NCBI RefSeq assembly: GCF_024372725.1
Contig: NZ_VOUA01000023.1
Span: 1 to 62,307, forward strand
DNA length: 62,307 bases
Reading direction: 5' to 3'
DNA from: Methanosarcina sp. KYL-1
Lineage (GTDB): Archaea > Halobacteriota > Methanosarcinia > Methanosarcinales > Methanosarcinaceae
Both the position numbers and the translations under genes were made by a program. The notes under the pieces were generated by a model. It worked only from the letters and a program-made list of their open reading frames with translations. It was not told the DNA's origin and made no database searches. Every line of letters starts with the position of its first letter. The stretch's first letter is position 1. Shown piece after piece: positions 47,420 through 55,618 of this stretch.

Positions 47420-47917
47420 ATGAAGAAAATAATAGCAATTCTCCTTGGCGCACTGTTGATAGGCACTTTAGGGGCAGCGGTTGTCAATGCCGTAGCTTCG
47501 GATGATGCAGGAACAGGCTACGGGTACGGACATATGCGTATGTGGGCTGCAAGAAACGGAGGAGCGGGTTATGGTGCGGGTTACGGTCCCGGATACGGAC
47601 CCGGCAACTGCCCTGTATACGACTCCTACTGTCCCTATGCCTCCACGGATGAAACTGTAGAACTTGAAGTAGAGACCGCAGACGAAGCCTTTGAAATCGC
47701 AAAGAAGAAGATCGATTCCGGTGTTTCAGAGGATGACATCTATCAGATGGGCCGATGGTGGGTAGTTTTTTATGAGAATGAGGACGGCGTTTACAAACAG
47801 GCCAGAATCGATGCGGTGACAGGTGACGTGTTTACCGACTATAATGTTCCTGCAGAGCCTCAGGCTGGCGGAAGGTATGCAAGAGGAACGGGTTATTGCA
47901 GGGCTTATGGCTACTAA
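47420..47917 (+). CDS. Secreted Gly/Tyr-rich protein with PepSY-like domain
   Basis: 165 residues with a signal peptide (MKKIIAILLGALLIGTLG, residues 1-25). A GYGYG-rich segment (about 33-60) is followed by a PepSY-like fold (TADEAFEIAKKKIDSGVSED, QARIDAVTGDVFTDYNV). PepSY proteins inhibit peptidases or protect cell-surface processes; ligand here unknown. Its promoter has the paired palindromes at 47292-47325. Confidence 0.8.
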   Translation: MKKIIAILLGALLIGTLGAAVVNAVASDDAGTGYGYGHMRMWAARNGGAGYGAGYGPGYGPGNCPVYDSYCPYASTDETVELEVETADEAFEIAKKKIDSGVSEDDIYQMGRWWVVFYENEDGVYKQARIDAVTGDVFTDYNVPAEPQAGGRYARGTGYCRAYGY

Positions 47918-48124
47918 GCCATTCCTTTTTTATTGAGTCCGAGCCCGAGACCCTGATTCGTATACAGCCAGCAAAAACCCCTTTTACCCATCAGTTTTTA
48001 TATTTATGGCAGTGATAAATGACTCAGGAAAAACCGGACAATATAAAGAGAACTTAAAGAGAACTTGAAAAAATAAAGAAAAAAGATACATTCGGTAAAG
48101 GTCTGTTTTTTCGAGGTGAACAGT

Positions 48125-48340
48125 TTGAACGGTATGGGATACGGCATGTACGGTTCTATATGGGGTTTTTTGCTGAACATTCTCATCATCCTGATCATTG
48201 TTGGTGCAGTGGTCGTGCTGCTGAGCAGGTCCGGCTATGCAGCTCCCAGGGACAACGAGAAGCTTGTGAGGATCGAAAAGGATATAGAAGATATCAAAAA
48301 GACAGTTGAAGAAATTAAAAATAAACTGGAAGAAATCTGA
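48125..48340 (+). CDS. Small membrane protein with coiled-coil tail
   Basis: 71 residues if it starts at TTG 48125, placed 5 bases after GAGGTGA; GTG 48116 and ATG 48134 are the other options. One membrane helix (SIWGFLLNILIILIIVGAVVV) then a charged coiled coil (KLVRIEKDIEDIKKTVEEIK). Lies between the PepSY-like and ArsR-like genes and may form one unit with them. Confidence 0.65.
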   Translation: MNGMGYGMYGSIWGFLLNILIILIIVGAVVVLLSRSGYAAPRDNEKLVRIEKDIEDIKKTVEEIKNKLEEI

Positions 48341-48493
48341 AGCTCAAAAACATAAAACTCAAAAATCAGAAGCTCAAAACTTAAAGCTCAAAAATCTAAA
48401 GCTTAATATGGATAGGACAACTTCAGGAATGAAGGCAATTTCAGGGAATGTTTCCAGGTCCAGCGTCAACAAAAACATGTGAAGGTATTCCTG

Positions 48494-48787
48494 ATGACAA
48501 AATCACTTCAGCAAATCGTTGATATCGGCGAGGCCCTTTCTCATCCTGTCAGGTTAAAGTTGCTCTACCTGCTGGCCGAAAGGGAGAGGTACGTATACGA
48601 ACTCGCCAAAGACCTGGACCTCTCAAGACAGGTGGTGAACCTGCACCTCAAACGCCTGGAAAAAGCCGGATTTGTTGAAAGTGACCTGCGGCTTGAGGAT
48701 GACGATATGCGGGCCAAGAAATTTTATCGGTTGAAGGAGTTTGAAGTTTCCCTGGGGATGGAAGACCTGGAACGAATTTTTGGATAA
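48494..48787 (+). CDS. ArsR-type winged-helix transcriptional regulator
   Basis: 97 residues from ATG 48494 (AAGG upstream). The winged helix is clear: SHPVRLKLLYLLAERERYVYELAKDL, recognition helix LSRQVVNLHLKRLEKAGFVE, wing RLEDDDMRAKKFYRL. It lacks the Cys or His metal site of classical ArsR. It probably controls the PepSY-like and membrane-protein genes through the palindromes at 47292-47325. Confidence 0.85.
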   Translation: MTKSLQQIVDIGEALSHPVRLKLLYLLAERERYVYELAKDLDLSRQVVNLHLKRLEKAGFVESDLRLEDDDMRAKKFYRLKEFEVSLGMEDLERIFG

Positions 48788-48868
48788 GGATGATCAAAGT
48801 TAGCTAACCTGGACCAAAAACCGGTCAATCGTCATGCTTTTTTCCCGATTTCTTTGTGCTTCTATTTT

Positions 48869-48948
48869 GTACTGCTTTTTTGCACTGCTTTTTTGCACTG
48901 CTTTTTTGCACTGCTTTTTTGCACTGCTTTTTTGTACTGCTTTTTTGC
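48869..48948. repeat. 13-bp tandem repeat, 6 copies
   Basis: GCACTGCTTTTTT (first and last units GTACTGC) repeated six times. Confidence 0.9.
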
Positions 48949-48959
48949 GTTCTACCTGC

Positions 48960-49763
48960 TCATTCCTTAAATGCCACAAGAAAGAGCCTGTTAAAGACCA
49001 GGTTCACTTCTCCCTGTCCACCGGCCTGCCGGACAAAGGCTTCTTTTACGATTTCCCTGAAAGTTTCCACATACCCGGCGTCAATCTCACTATCGTAGCA
49101 GTCTCGGTTAAGGTATCCCGCGACCGCTGCCCCCGAAAATATGTCAAAGACTTCTTCTGGCGTGTGCGCTGTCTTTACGCTCTCTATTTTTGCCAGAAGC
49201 ACCCGAAAGCCGTGTTTTTCAAATAATTCCCTGTACGCAGCTTCGGTCTCAAGAAAAAACCAGGGGGCTTTAAAGTGAGAAAAGACCTCTCCTGTCCTCG
49301 GGTCTTCTGCTACCTTTTGAACCGCTTCTACGAAGTTGGGGCTGTACACCTTTTTAGCAGGCGCCTGCACTCCAAGCTTCCCCCCTTTCCGAAGAGCCCG
49401 GGAGCAGTTGTCAAGCGCTCTTTCCGGGTCACTGAACCACTGGAAGGCAGAATTGCAAAAAATCACATCAAAACAGGCTTCACAGTCCAGCTCTTCCGCA
49501 CTCCCGACCTCATAGCTTATGCCCATCCCCCTGCTTTTTTCTACCGCTTCTTTGATCATCCCTTCGGAAGGGTCGATTCCGACCACTTTCCCCCGGGTAA
49601 TTTCCCTGATCTTCCTGGTAGGCTTCCCGCTCCCGCACCCCAGGTCCAGCACATCGTCAGCACTCCCTATTTCAAGCAAGTCTAAAAGCAGGTCTGCCGC
49701 AGGCATCTGGACCAGGGAATGGGCCTCGTACCTGGCAGCAATTGTTGAAAAGTCAATCTTCAA
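48960..49763 (-). CDS. Class I SAM-dependent methyltransferase
   Basis: 267 residues. Motif I VLDLGCGSGKPTRKI, then VVGIDPSEGMIKEA (motif II) and FDVIFCNSAFQWFSDPERAL (motif IV) define the SAM-binding fold, resembling the Tam/BioC-like or trans-aconitate methyltransferase group. The methyl acceptor cannot be read from the sequence. 50 bases before the deaminase gene on the same strand. Confidence 0.9.
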   Translation of the reverse strand: MKIDFSTIAARYEAHSLVQMPAADLLLDLLEIGSADDVLDLGCGSGKPTRKIREITRGKVVGIDPSEGMIKEAVEKSRGMGISYEVGSAEELDCEACFDVIFCNSAFQWFSDPERALDNCSRALRKGGKLGVQAPAKKVYSPNFVEAVQKVAEDPRTGEVFSHFKAPWFFLETEAAYRELFEKHGFRVLLAKIESVKTAHTPEEVFDIFSGAAVAGYLNRDCYDSEIDAGYVETFREIVKEAFVRQAGGQGEVNLVFNRLFLVAFKE

Positions 49764-49815
49764 GTCGTAACCCCCATTGACCTGTTATCTGTTTAATCCT
49801 TTATCCTTATTTTTC

Positions 49816-50247
49816 TCATTCCCCGATGTCCTCGTTCCAGATTTCCGGATATTTACCGATGAACTCCTCCATCATTTCCCTGCATTCCGGAAGGTCCAGA
49901 TCTATAACCTCCACACCGTGGACTTCCATGAATTCCTTTGCACCTTCAAACGTCCTGGACTCCCCGACCACTACCTTTTTTATTCCAAACTGCACCACGG
50001 CCCCTGCACAGAGGTAGCAGGGCATAAGAGTGGAGTACAGCACCGTGTCGTGATATTTTACGATCCTTCCTGCATTTCTCAGGCAGACTATCTCCCCATG
50101 AGCAAGGGGGTCGTTGTCCTGGACACGCCTGTTGTGACCTCTACCTATAATCTTCCCATTCCTGACAAGGACGGAGCCGATGGGGATTCCACCCTCCAGC
50201 AAACCGGTTCTTGCTTCTTCTATTGCAGCTTTCATGAAAATTTCCAT
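49816..50247 (-). CDS. Cytosine deaminase, yeast FCY1 type
   Basis: 143 residues. The zinc-dependent deaminase core has HGEIVCLRNAG (zinc His plus catalytic Glu), STLMPCYLCAGAVVQFGIKK (the two zinc Cys) and ends in EEFIGKYPEIWNEDIGE, a tail very like yeast cytosine deaminase rather than tRNA adenosine deaminases. It would deaminate cytosine (and perhaps 5-fluorocytosine) to uracil in pyrimidine salvage. Confidence 0.85.
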   Translation of the reverse strand: MEIFMKAAIEEARTGLLEGGIPIGSVLVRNGKIIGRGHNRRVQDNDPLAHGEIVCLRNAGRIVKYHDTVLYSTLMPCYLCAGAVVQFGIKKVVVGESRTFEGAKEFMEVHGVEVIDLDLPECREMMEEFIGKYPEIWNEDIGE

Positions 50248-50377
50248 TGCTACTCCTCTTTTATCTTTTCCATTTTTGCGTAGAAGCGGACCAAAAAGAA
50301 GAGTAAAGAGGTCTGAAGCCTTTCAGCTCTTCAAATGGGTCCTTCAAATTCAAATGGGTCCTTCAAATTTAAATGGA

Positions 50378-51328
50378 TCACTCGAGGATTTCCTCATTTT
50401 CCACTTTCCAGGCCGGCTCGTTTATTGCAAAGAATGTCAGGTTCGTGTTGCCGGTGTTGTGGGTTGACTGGGTGGCATTTGCAGGGATGTACACCATCTG
50501 CCCGGGCCTCAGGTCGACAGGAAGGTCTTCAATGTAGATTACCCCTTCTCCTTCCAGGACGTAGTGGATCTCGGGGTTTTTCATCCTGTGGGGGGCAAGG
50601 GCTTCTCCGGGCCTGATGATGGCGTGGGCGATGCTGTAGTCGATGTACATGTCCCTTTCATAAAGGTCCGGGTGGAAGAGGTTGCTTATGAAAATGTTTC
50701 CTTCCCGGCTGAAGTACTCGCATTCGTCCAGGTTTTTCGTCAGGATGTAGTCGTCGGCGTAGAACCCCGATCCCACAAGGCAGTCCTCGCCGTCAACCGA
50801 AACCCCCTTTATGAAGGCGTATTTAAGGGACGGTTCGACTTCTCCGGGTTTCGGCCAGTAGTACGAAACCCAGCCCTCTCCTTCGCCGCTAAGAGCCGTT
50901 TCAATGAAGAGCTTCCCTATCGGTTTTCCCCTGGAATCCTGAAGCCCGCTCATATTTTTTCCTTCCCCGCCCAGGTCTGGAGGATATACGAGTCGCATGC
51001 CATCGGTTTTCCAGACAAAGACATAAAAGTCGTCCTGGAACCACTCACTCTCGGGCTGCCTGAATTCGGGGAATGATTCTTCTCCCTTTTCTTCTATAAG
51101 GGAAGCAGCATCCCTTACCCCGGAAGCAATATACTCTTTCTGAAGCAGAACTTCACTTGGAGCATCACGGAGAGTTCCCACCTGTTCCGCGGCGATAGTT
51201 CCGGTTACTTCTTCAGACAGGGAGCCATTCCCCGCATCATCTGCAGGTTTCTCTGAAACGCATCCCGCGGCTAGTAGCATACTGGTAAGTAAAAAAAGAA
51301 CACAAATTGTTTTTTTTAGCTGATTCAT
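50378..51328 (-). CDS. Lipoprotein with Cache-like sensory domain and C-terminal cupin
   Basis: 316 residues. The signal peptide ends in a lipobox (LLAAGC, C22), so it is membrane-anchored outside the cell. A Cache-type ligand-binding domain covers about 50-220 (DDFYVFVWKTDGMRLVYPPD is the typical strand pair; SYYWPKPGEVEPSLKYAFIK also typical). The last 90 residues are a cupin (NPEIHYVLEGEGVIYIEDLPVDLRPGQMVYIPAN). The fusion of an extracellular Cache domain to a cupin in one lipoprotein is unusual; there is no signalling output domain. Confidence 0.85.
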   Translation of the reverse strand: MNQLKKTICVLFLLTSMLLAAGCVSEKPADDAGNGSLSEEVTGTIAAEQVGTLRDAPSEVLLQKEYIASGVRDAASLIEEKGEESFPEFRQPESEWFQDDFYVFVWKTDGMRLVYPPDLGGEGKNMSGLQDSRGKPIGKLFIETALSGEGEGWVSYYWPKPGEVEPSLKYAFIKGVSVDGEDCLVGSGFYADDYILTKNLDECEYFSREGNIFISNLFHPDLYERDMYIDYSIAHAIIRPGEALAPHRMKNPEIHYVLEGEGVIYIEDLPVDLRPGQMVYIPANATQSTHNTGNTNLTFFAINEPAWKVENEEILE

Positions 51329-51657
51329 AGATACACCTTTTTAATAAACTGAAATCATTAACTCTTCCACTCTTTTTATATATAAAAGTTAAGTTATTAT
51401 AATTATATGCATATTCGGTGATTAAAAGAAAACAGAAACAATATGCCCGCTGAATATTATACCGGCGTCCAAAACGTTAATGAACTTTCCCGGTGCCGAC
51501 AACTTAAATAAAAAAACTGCAAAGTATAAAGAAAGTATAAAGAAATAGAAATGCAGGATCTCCGGTGATACCTACTGATTACTGATTACTGATTACTATT
51601 GATGGATTTTCAACAGAAATATATCATAAGACCCCCAAATATCCTACGGGGGTTGTT
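51329..51657. other. Divergent promoter region
   Basis: 330 AT-rich bases. TATATATAAAAG at about 51380 is a likely minus-strand promoter for the lipoprotein. TGATTACTGATTACTGATTAC at about 51568-51595 is a small tandem repeat before the plus-strand gene. Confidence 0.45.
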
Positions 51658-52515
51658 ATGACTGTAGCAGTTAGTGGTGGTTCGGAGCTTTCGCCAGAGT
51701 ATATTATTGAAGAAATTCTCAGTCTATACCGGAATATCAGAAACCTGCCCGATGAAGAAATCCTGTACGGGCCGTCCGACCGAAACGAGGAATTGTTCCG
51801 GAAACTGGATGCCCTGATCACCCTGGACATCGAGAATGATACAGCATGGGAGATCCTGCAAAAGAAAGAACTTGACCCGGTCTTTGCTGACATCAGCAGG
51901 TTCAGGAACCTGTACACAGTAAAACTTGAAACCGAGCACGCAAACGAAATCCTTGCAAGCGACTCCCCCTGGGCTTCCCTGGAACAGTTTTATTTTTATG
52001 AGAATTACCTCAAGCTGGTCCGCACGGAATACGAAGGTCTTGGGCTTTCCCCCGGAGACAGGGTTTTCTTTCTCGGAAGTGGCCCGCTTCCCCTTACCCT
52101 GATCGTCTTTTTCAGGCAGCACGGGGTAAAAAGCACGGGGATCGAGCAGGACTCCGGGCGCGCAGGACTTTCGAAGAGAGTGCTCAAAAAACTGGGGCTT
52201 TCCGAAGCTGTCACAATAGTAAATGGGAACCATTTTTCGTTAAACGGAAAGGATTTGAGCTTAAAGCCGGAGGCTGGGATAAAAGCCCTGATGATAGCTG
52301 CCCAGGCCGAGCCCAAAAAGGAAATATTCGAACGCCTTCTGGAGGTTATGCCGGTAGGGAGCAGGGTCTCATGCAGGATCTACGAAAAGGGGTTCAGGAA
52401 ACTGCTGAACAGGGACTGCCTGCTTGATTTGCCTGAGGGCTTTGAGGAACATAAAAGAGTCCAACCGGAGCCACCTGTCTACAATACTGTTGTATTTCTG
52501 GAGAAAAAAAGATAA
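51658..52515 (+). CDS. Nicotianamine synthase-like SAM-using enzyme
   Basis: 285 residues. N-terminal helical domain (IIEEILSLYRNIRNLPD) is followed by FLGSGPLPLTLIVFFRQHGV, the SAM-binding motif that defines nicotianamine synthases. IEQDSGRAGLSKRVLKKLGL continues the Rossmann domain. Archaeal NAS-like enzymes of Methanothermobacter transfer aminocarboxypropyl groups from SAM to glutamate to make a metal chelator. No metal transporter genes stand beside it in this window. Confidence 0.88.
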   Translation: MTVAVSGGSELSPEYIIEEILSLYRNIRNLPDEEILYGPSDRNEELFRKLDALITLDIENDTAWEILQKKELDPVFADISRFRNLYTVKLETEHANEILASDSPWASLEQFYFYENYLKLVRTEYEGLGLSPGDRVFFLGSGPLPLTLIVFFRQHGVKSTGIEQDSGRAGLSKRVLKKLGLSEAVTIVNGNHFSLNGKDLSLKPEAGIKALMIAAQAEPKKEIFERLLEVMPVGSRVSCRIYEKGFRKLLNRDCLLDLPEGFEEHKRVQPEPPVYNTVVFLEKKR

Positions 52516-52877
52516 AAACCAGCAGTAACCTGTAGCTCCTTTACAGGTTTGAATTTTCCTGCCTTTATGCTTGAACCGCCGCAGAGAAGGCTATGTTAAA
52601 AATAACACCACATTTTTATTTTTAATCCGTTTTTCATTAAGAATCCGAACATATGCCGTCTTAATCCATTTGTATACACAATAGATACACAAAAATTGGT
52701 TTTGAAAATTAAAATCGGCATGTTTATATTATAATGGCCCATATACATTTCCTGAATTCCACAAAAGGGGGACGTTATGGAATTCTTTGTCGGGGGTGAT
52801 GATTGGTGACGGCCGTACCCTGTAACTGACATCATCTGATTTTTCCGGAATGCACCAGAATAATAAGGGGGATTTAT
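52516..52877. other. Leader region of the cytochrome peroxidase, with possible 10-codon micro-ORF
   Basis: 361 bases. TTTATATTATAATGG at about 52721 is a TATA box candidate. Downstream, AAAAGGGGGACGTT is a strong ribosome site followed by ATG 52777-52779 and a short frame encoding MEFFVGGDDW, ending at TGA 52807-52809, about 70 bases before the peroxidase start. It could be a leader peptide. Confidence 0.45.
52777..52809 (+). CDS. Possible 10-residue leader peptide
   Basis: ATG 52777 with GGGGG at 52766-52771, encoding MEFFVGGDDW-stop. Too short to prove; listed because the ribosome site is much stronger than chance. Confidence 0.3.
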   Translation: MEFFVGGDDW

Positions 52878-54167
52878 TTGACCAAAATAAGGTTATGGAT
52901 GTTTTTGCTGGTTCTGCTCCTGACAGTTCTCGTTGGGTCGGCTTCTGCAGAGTTGACTGATAAAGAAAAGCTTGGGAAAAATATATTTTTTGACAAAATT
53001 TCAGATCCTGACAGTATGTCCTGCGCCGACTGCCATGCTCCGCAAGTCGGCTTTACCGGACCAATTGCTGGCATTAATCTCAAAGGTTCCGTATACCGGG
53101 GTGCTGTGCCTCAGCGCTTCGGAAACCGCAAACCACCAAGTGCAGCCTATGCCACCTTGAGCCCCAACCTCTATACTGAACCAGGGGATGAACCAGGGGA
53201 AGTTCTGTTCATTGGAGGAAATTTCTGGGATGGTAGAGCCACTGGCGAAGTGCTCGGGAATCCTGCAGCAGATCAAGCCATGGGCCCATTCTTGAATCCG
53301 GTAGAACAGAATAATTTTGACAAAAAGGCCGTTCTGGAACAGATAGCTGCATCGAAATATGTCTGGCTGTGGGAACTAGTCTGGGGTGAACCGATAAGTT
53401 ATGGCGACACAGACGAGATCAATGAGAGTTATAATCGAACTGCTCTGGCGATCGCAGCTTATGAAAGTTCGAGTGAGGTCAACCAGTTCTCTTCCAAATA
53501 TGATGCCAACCTGACGAGAGGTGACGAGTTGACTGAGGAGGAAGCGTGGGGTCTTGAGCTGTTCAACGCACCGAATAATAACGATGGTATTAAACAAGTA
53601 GGTGAAGGTGGAAATTGTGCGGCGTGCCATCCAAGCAACCCGGAAAATGGCGAGCCTCCCCTGTTCACGGATTTCACCTTCGATAACCTGGGGATTCCCA
53701 GAAACCCGGATAATCCTTTCTACGACATGGACACGGTATTCGTCGATGGTGAAGCGATCAATCCTGAAGGAATGGACTGGGTTGATCCGGGTCTTGGAGG
53801 TTTCCTGGCGACAAGACCAGAGTGGTCAACTTACGCCGCTGATAACATGGGCAAACATAAAGTGCCAACGCTGAGGAACGTGGCCCAGCAGCCTGGAAAG
53901 GTTTTCCCCAAAGCCTACGGGCATAACGGGTACTTCAAGAGCCTGGAAAGTATTGTGCACTTCTACAATACCAGGGATTTACTGGATACATGCCCAGATC
54001 CCTTCACCACGGAGAAGGACGCCCTGAAGATGAACTGCTGGCCATTGCCTGAAGTCACTGAAAATGTTAATACTGAAGAATTGGGCAACCTGAGTCTGAC
54101 TTCTGAAGAGGAAGCTGCTATCGTCGCTTTCTTGAAAACTCTCTCAGATGGCTACTACGTTCCTTAA
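52878..54167 (+). CDS. Di-heme cytochrome c peroxidase (MauG/CcpA-like), secreted
   Basis: 429 residues, start TTG 52878 with AATAAGGGGG before it. Signal peptide residues 1-24 (MFLLVLLLTVLVGSASA). Two CxxCH heme sites: CADCH (49-53) and CAACH (about 246). Spacing and overall length fit bacterial di-heme peroxidases that reduce H2O2 outside the membrane, or MauG-like oxidases. Such enzymes are rare in methanogens, so horizontal transfer from bacteria is likely. Cytochrome maturation genes are not in the window. Confidence 0.92.
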   Translation: MTKIRLWMFLLVLLLTVLVGSASAELTDKEKLGKNIFFDKISDPDSMSCADCHAPQVGFTGPIAGINLKGSVYRGAVPQRFGNRKPPSAAYATLSPNLYTEPGDEPGEVLFIGGNFWDGRATGEVLGNPAADQAMGPFLNPVEQNNFDKKAVLEQIAASKYVWLWELVWGEPISYGDTDEINESYNRTALAIAAYESSSEVNQFSSKYDANLTRGDELTEEEAWGLELFNAPNNNDGIKQVGEGGNCAACHPSNPENGEPPLFTDFTFDNLGIPRNPDNPFYDMDTVFVDGEAINPEGMDWVDPGLGGFLATRPEWSTYAADNMGKHKVPTLRNVAQQPGKVFPKAYGHNGYFKSLESIVHFYNTRDLLDTCPDPFTTEKDALKMNCWPLPEVTENVNTEELGNLSLTSEEEAAIVAFLKTLSDGYYVP

Positions 54168-54499
54168 TACCCGAATCTTAAGCGTGCATACTCATAATGC
54201 ACGCACTAATTTTTTGTGTTTCCTGCTTAACCTGTTGACATGTCCTTTATCGAATTTCCTGTATGGCGAATGTCTACGTTTTTACTCCATTGTAGAAGGT
54301 TGGAGCCAGCCGTTCCAGGATGCCTGGAAGAAAAAAGGGAGATACCATTCCGAAAATTCCGAAATAAATCAACCGATTAAAAAAGGACTACCCACTTTTT
54401 ACTACTGAACTATACGGCTTTTCTGTTCATGATGGTAAAAAATGCTGGATTGGGTTTTACCCTTCAAGCTTTCCTTTACCCCTCCAGCTTTCTGATGCT
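54168..54499. other. Convergent 3' region
   Basis: 330 bases between convergent genes; CGTGCATACTCATAATGCACG (54183-54203) is a clear hairpin shortly after the peroxidase stop and may end its transcript. Confidence 0.5.
54183..54203 (+). terminator. Hairpin after peroxidase gene
   Basis: CGTGCAT...ATGCACG, 7-bp perfect stem, 7-base loop, then an AT-rich stretch with a T5 run. Confidence 0.5.
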
Positions 54500-55378
54500 T
54501 TACTCACTTCCTTCTTTTATCGGGACCTGAATCTCTGTCACCAGTTCAGCTTCAGGCACCTCGGCAGGATCGTTTAAGTACAGTTCCCTGCTCGGGCCAA
54601 AAGTTCCCAGGGATTCCAGGTTGTTTTCTGCAGCATAAGCAAAGATCCGGTTGTAGCCGGCTTCGACGCCCTGATAGGGGCCTCTGTAGATAACGGAAAT
54701 AGCTTTGACTGCAGGGAGGGTCCTTACTTCCATTTTCAGGTCCTCTACCGAGACCCTGCCCGAAACCGGAAGAGCAACTTCAATATCGGCACCGGTTTCT
54801 TTGTATTCCTCGTCGTGGCAGATGAACATGACAGGGCCTGTAACTTTCACGCGGTTCCGCTGGTTTTCCGGGCTGCTTACGCAGGCGCAGATTTCGCCGA
54901 TGAGCTTTCCGATAGTCACTGCATAAATCCCCTTTTCACGCTTGCTTATTACGCGCATTTCAGGGACTTCCTTGATAACTGGATCTGTAACTGACATCTT
55001 GAATAACTCCATAAATTTTCCATCGTGTCTGCAGGCGCCCTGCAAAATGCCTTCGATATTCTGCAGCTGCCCGATCTCCAGCCGGATATCCTCAAGCCTC
55101 TTTTTGAAGCAGGCTTCGATGACTTCGCAGTTTCCCGTACCTTCCGCGTCCAGAAGCACGGCAATCTCGTCTAAGGAAAAACCCATGTAGGAAAGGGTCT
55201 TTATCTTTATTCCCTGCTCAAGCTGGGAAACCGTGTAGTAGCGGTATCCTGTGAAAGGGTCCTTTGCTTCCGGAACAAGCAGCCCTTTGCTGTCATAGAG
55301 CCTGAGCGCTTTCTGGGAGAGGCGGGTCATGAAGGAAAATTTACCGATTGGGATCTGATCTACTGGCATCTTGCTCAA
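54500..55378 (-). CDS. MerR-family regulator with GyrI-like effector-binding domain
   Basis: 292 residues. N-terminal MerR winged helix (IGKFSFMTRLSQKALRLYDSKG, YRYYTVSQLEQGIKIKTLSYMGF) and a coiled-coil dimer helix to about 110. The C-terminal half is a GyrI/BmrR-type small-molecule-binding domain (ISKREKGIYAVTIGK, VKAISVIYRGPYQGVEAGYNR). This layout is that of drug-sensing regulators such as BmrR. Its target here is unknown; the next gene is a divergent serine hydrolase. Confidence 0.9.
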   Translation of the reverse strand: MSKMPVDQIPIGKFSFMTRLSQKALRLYDSKGLLVPEAKDPFTGYRYYTVSQLEQGIKIKTLSYMGFSLDEIAVLLDAEGTGNCEVIEACFKKRLEDIRLEIGQLQNIEGILQGACRHDGKFMELFKMSVTDPVIKEVPEMRVISKREKGIYAVTIGKLIGEICACVSSPENQRNRVKVTGPVMFICHDEEYKETGADIEVALPVSGRVSVEDLKMEVRTLPAVKAISVIYRGPYQGVEAGYNRIFAYAAENNLESLGTFGPSRELYLNDPAEVPEAELVTEIQVPIKEGSE

Positions 55379-55618
55379 CCTTTTAATTGCCCTGAAATTA
55401 GATAAACTGCCTCACTTTTCCCCGGGGAAAGGTTTTGTTTTTATGGTCAAAATGCATAATATTATTTGAGATATATATTTTCAGAAGTTCCAGATATTGT
55501 TGTTGCATTTTTATTGCATTATTGTTTCTATTTTTGCGGGGGATCCCCGGTTTGCTTGAAGCTGAATTCAAAATGCTCAGGCATCCTTTTTGAGGTCTGT
55601 TATGAGGGGGTAGAATTA

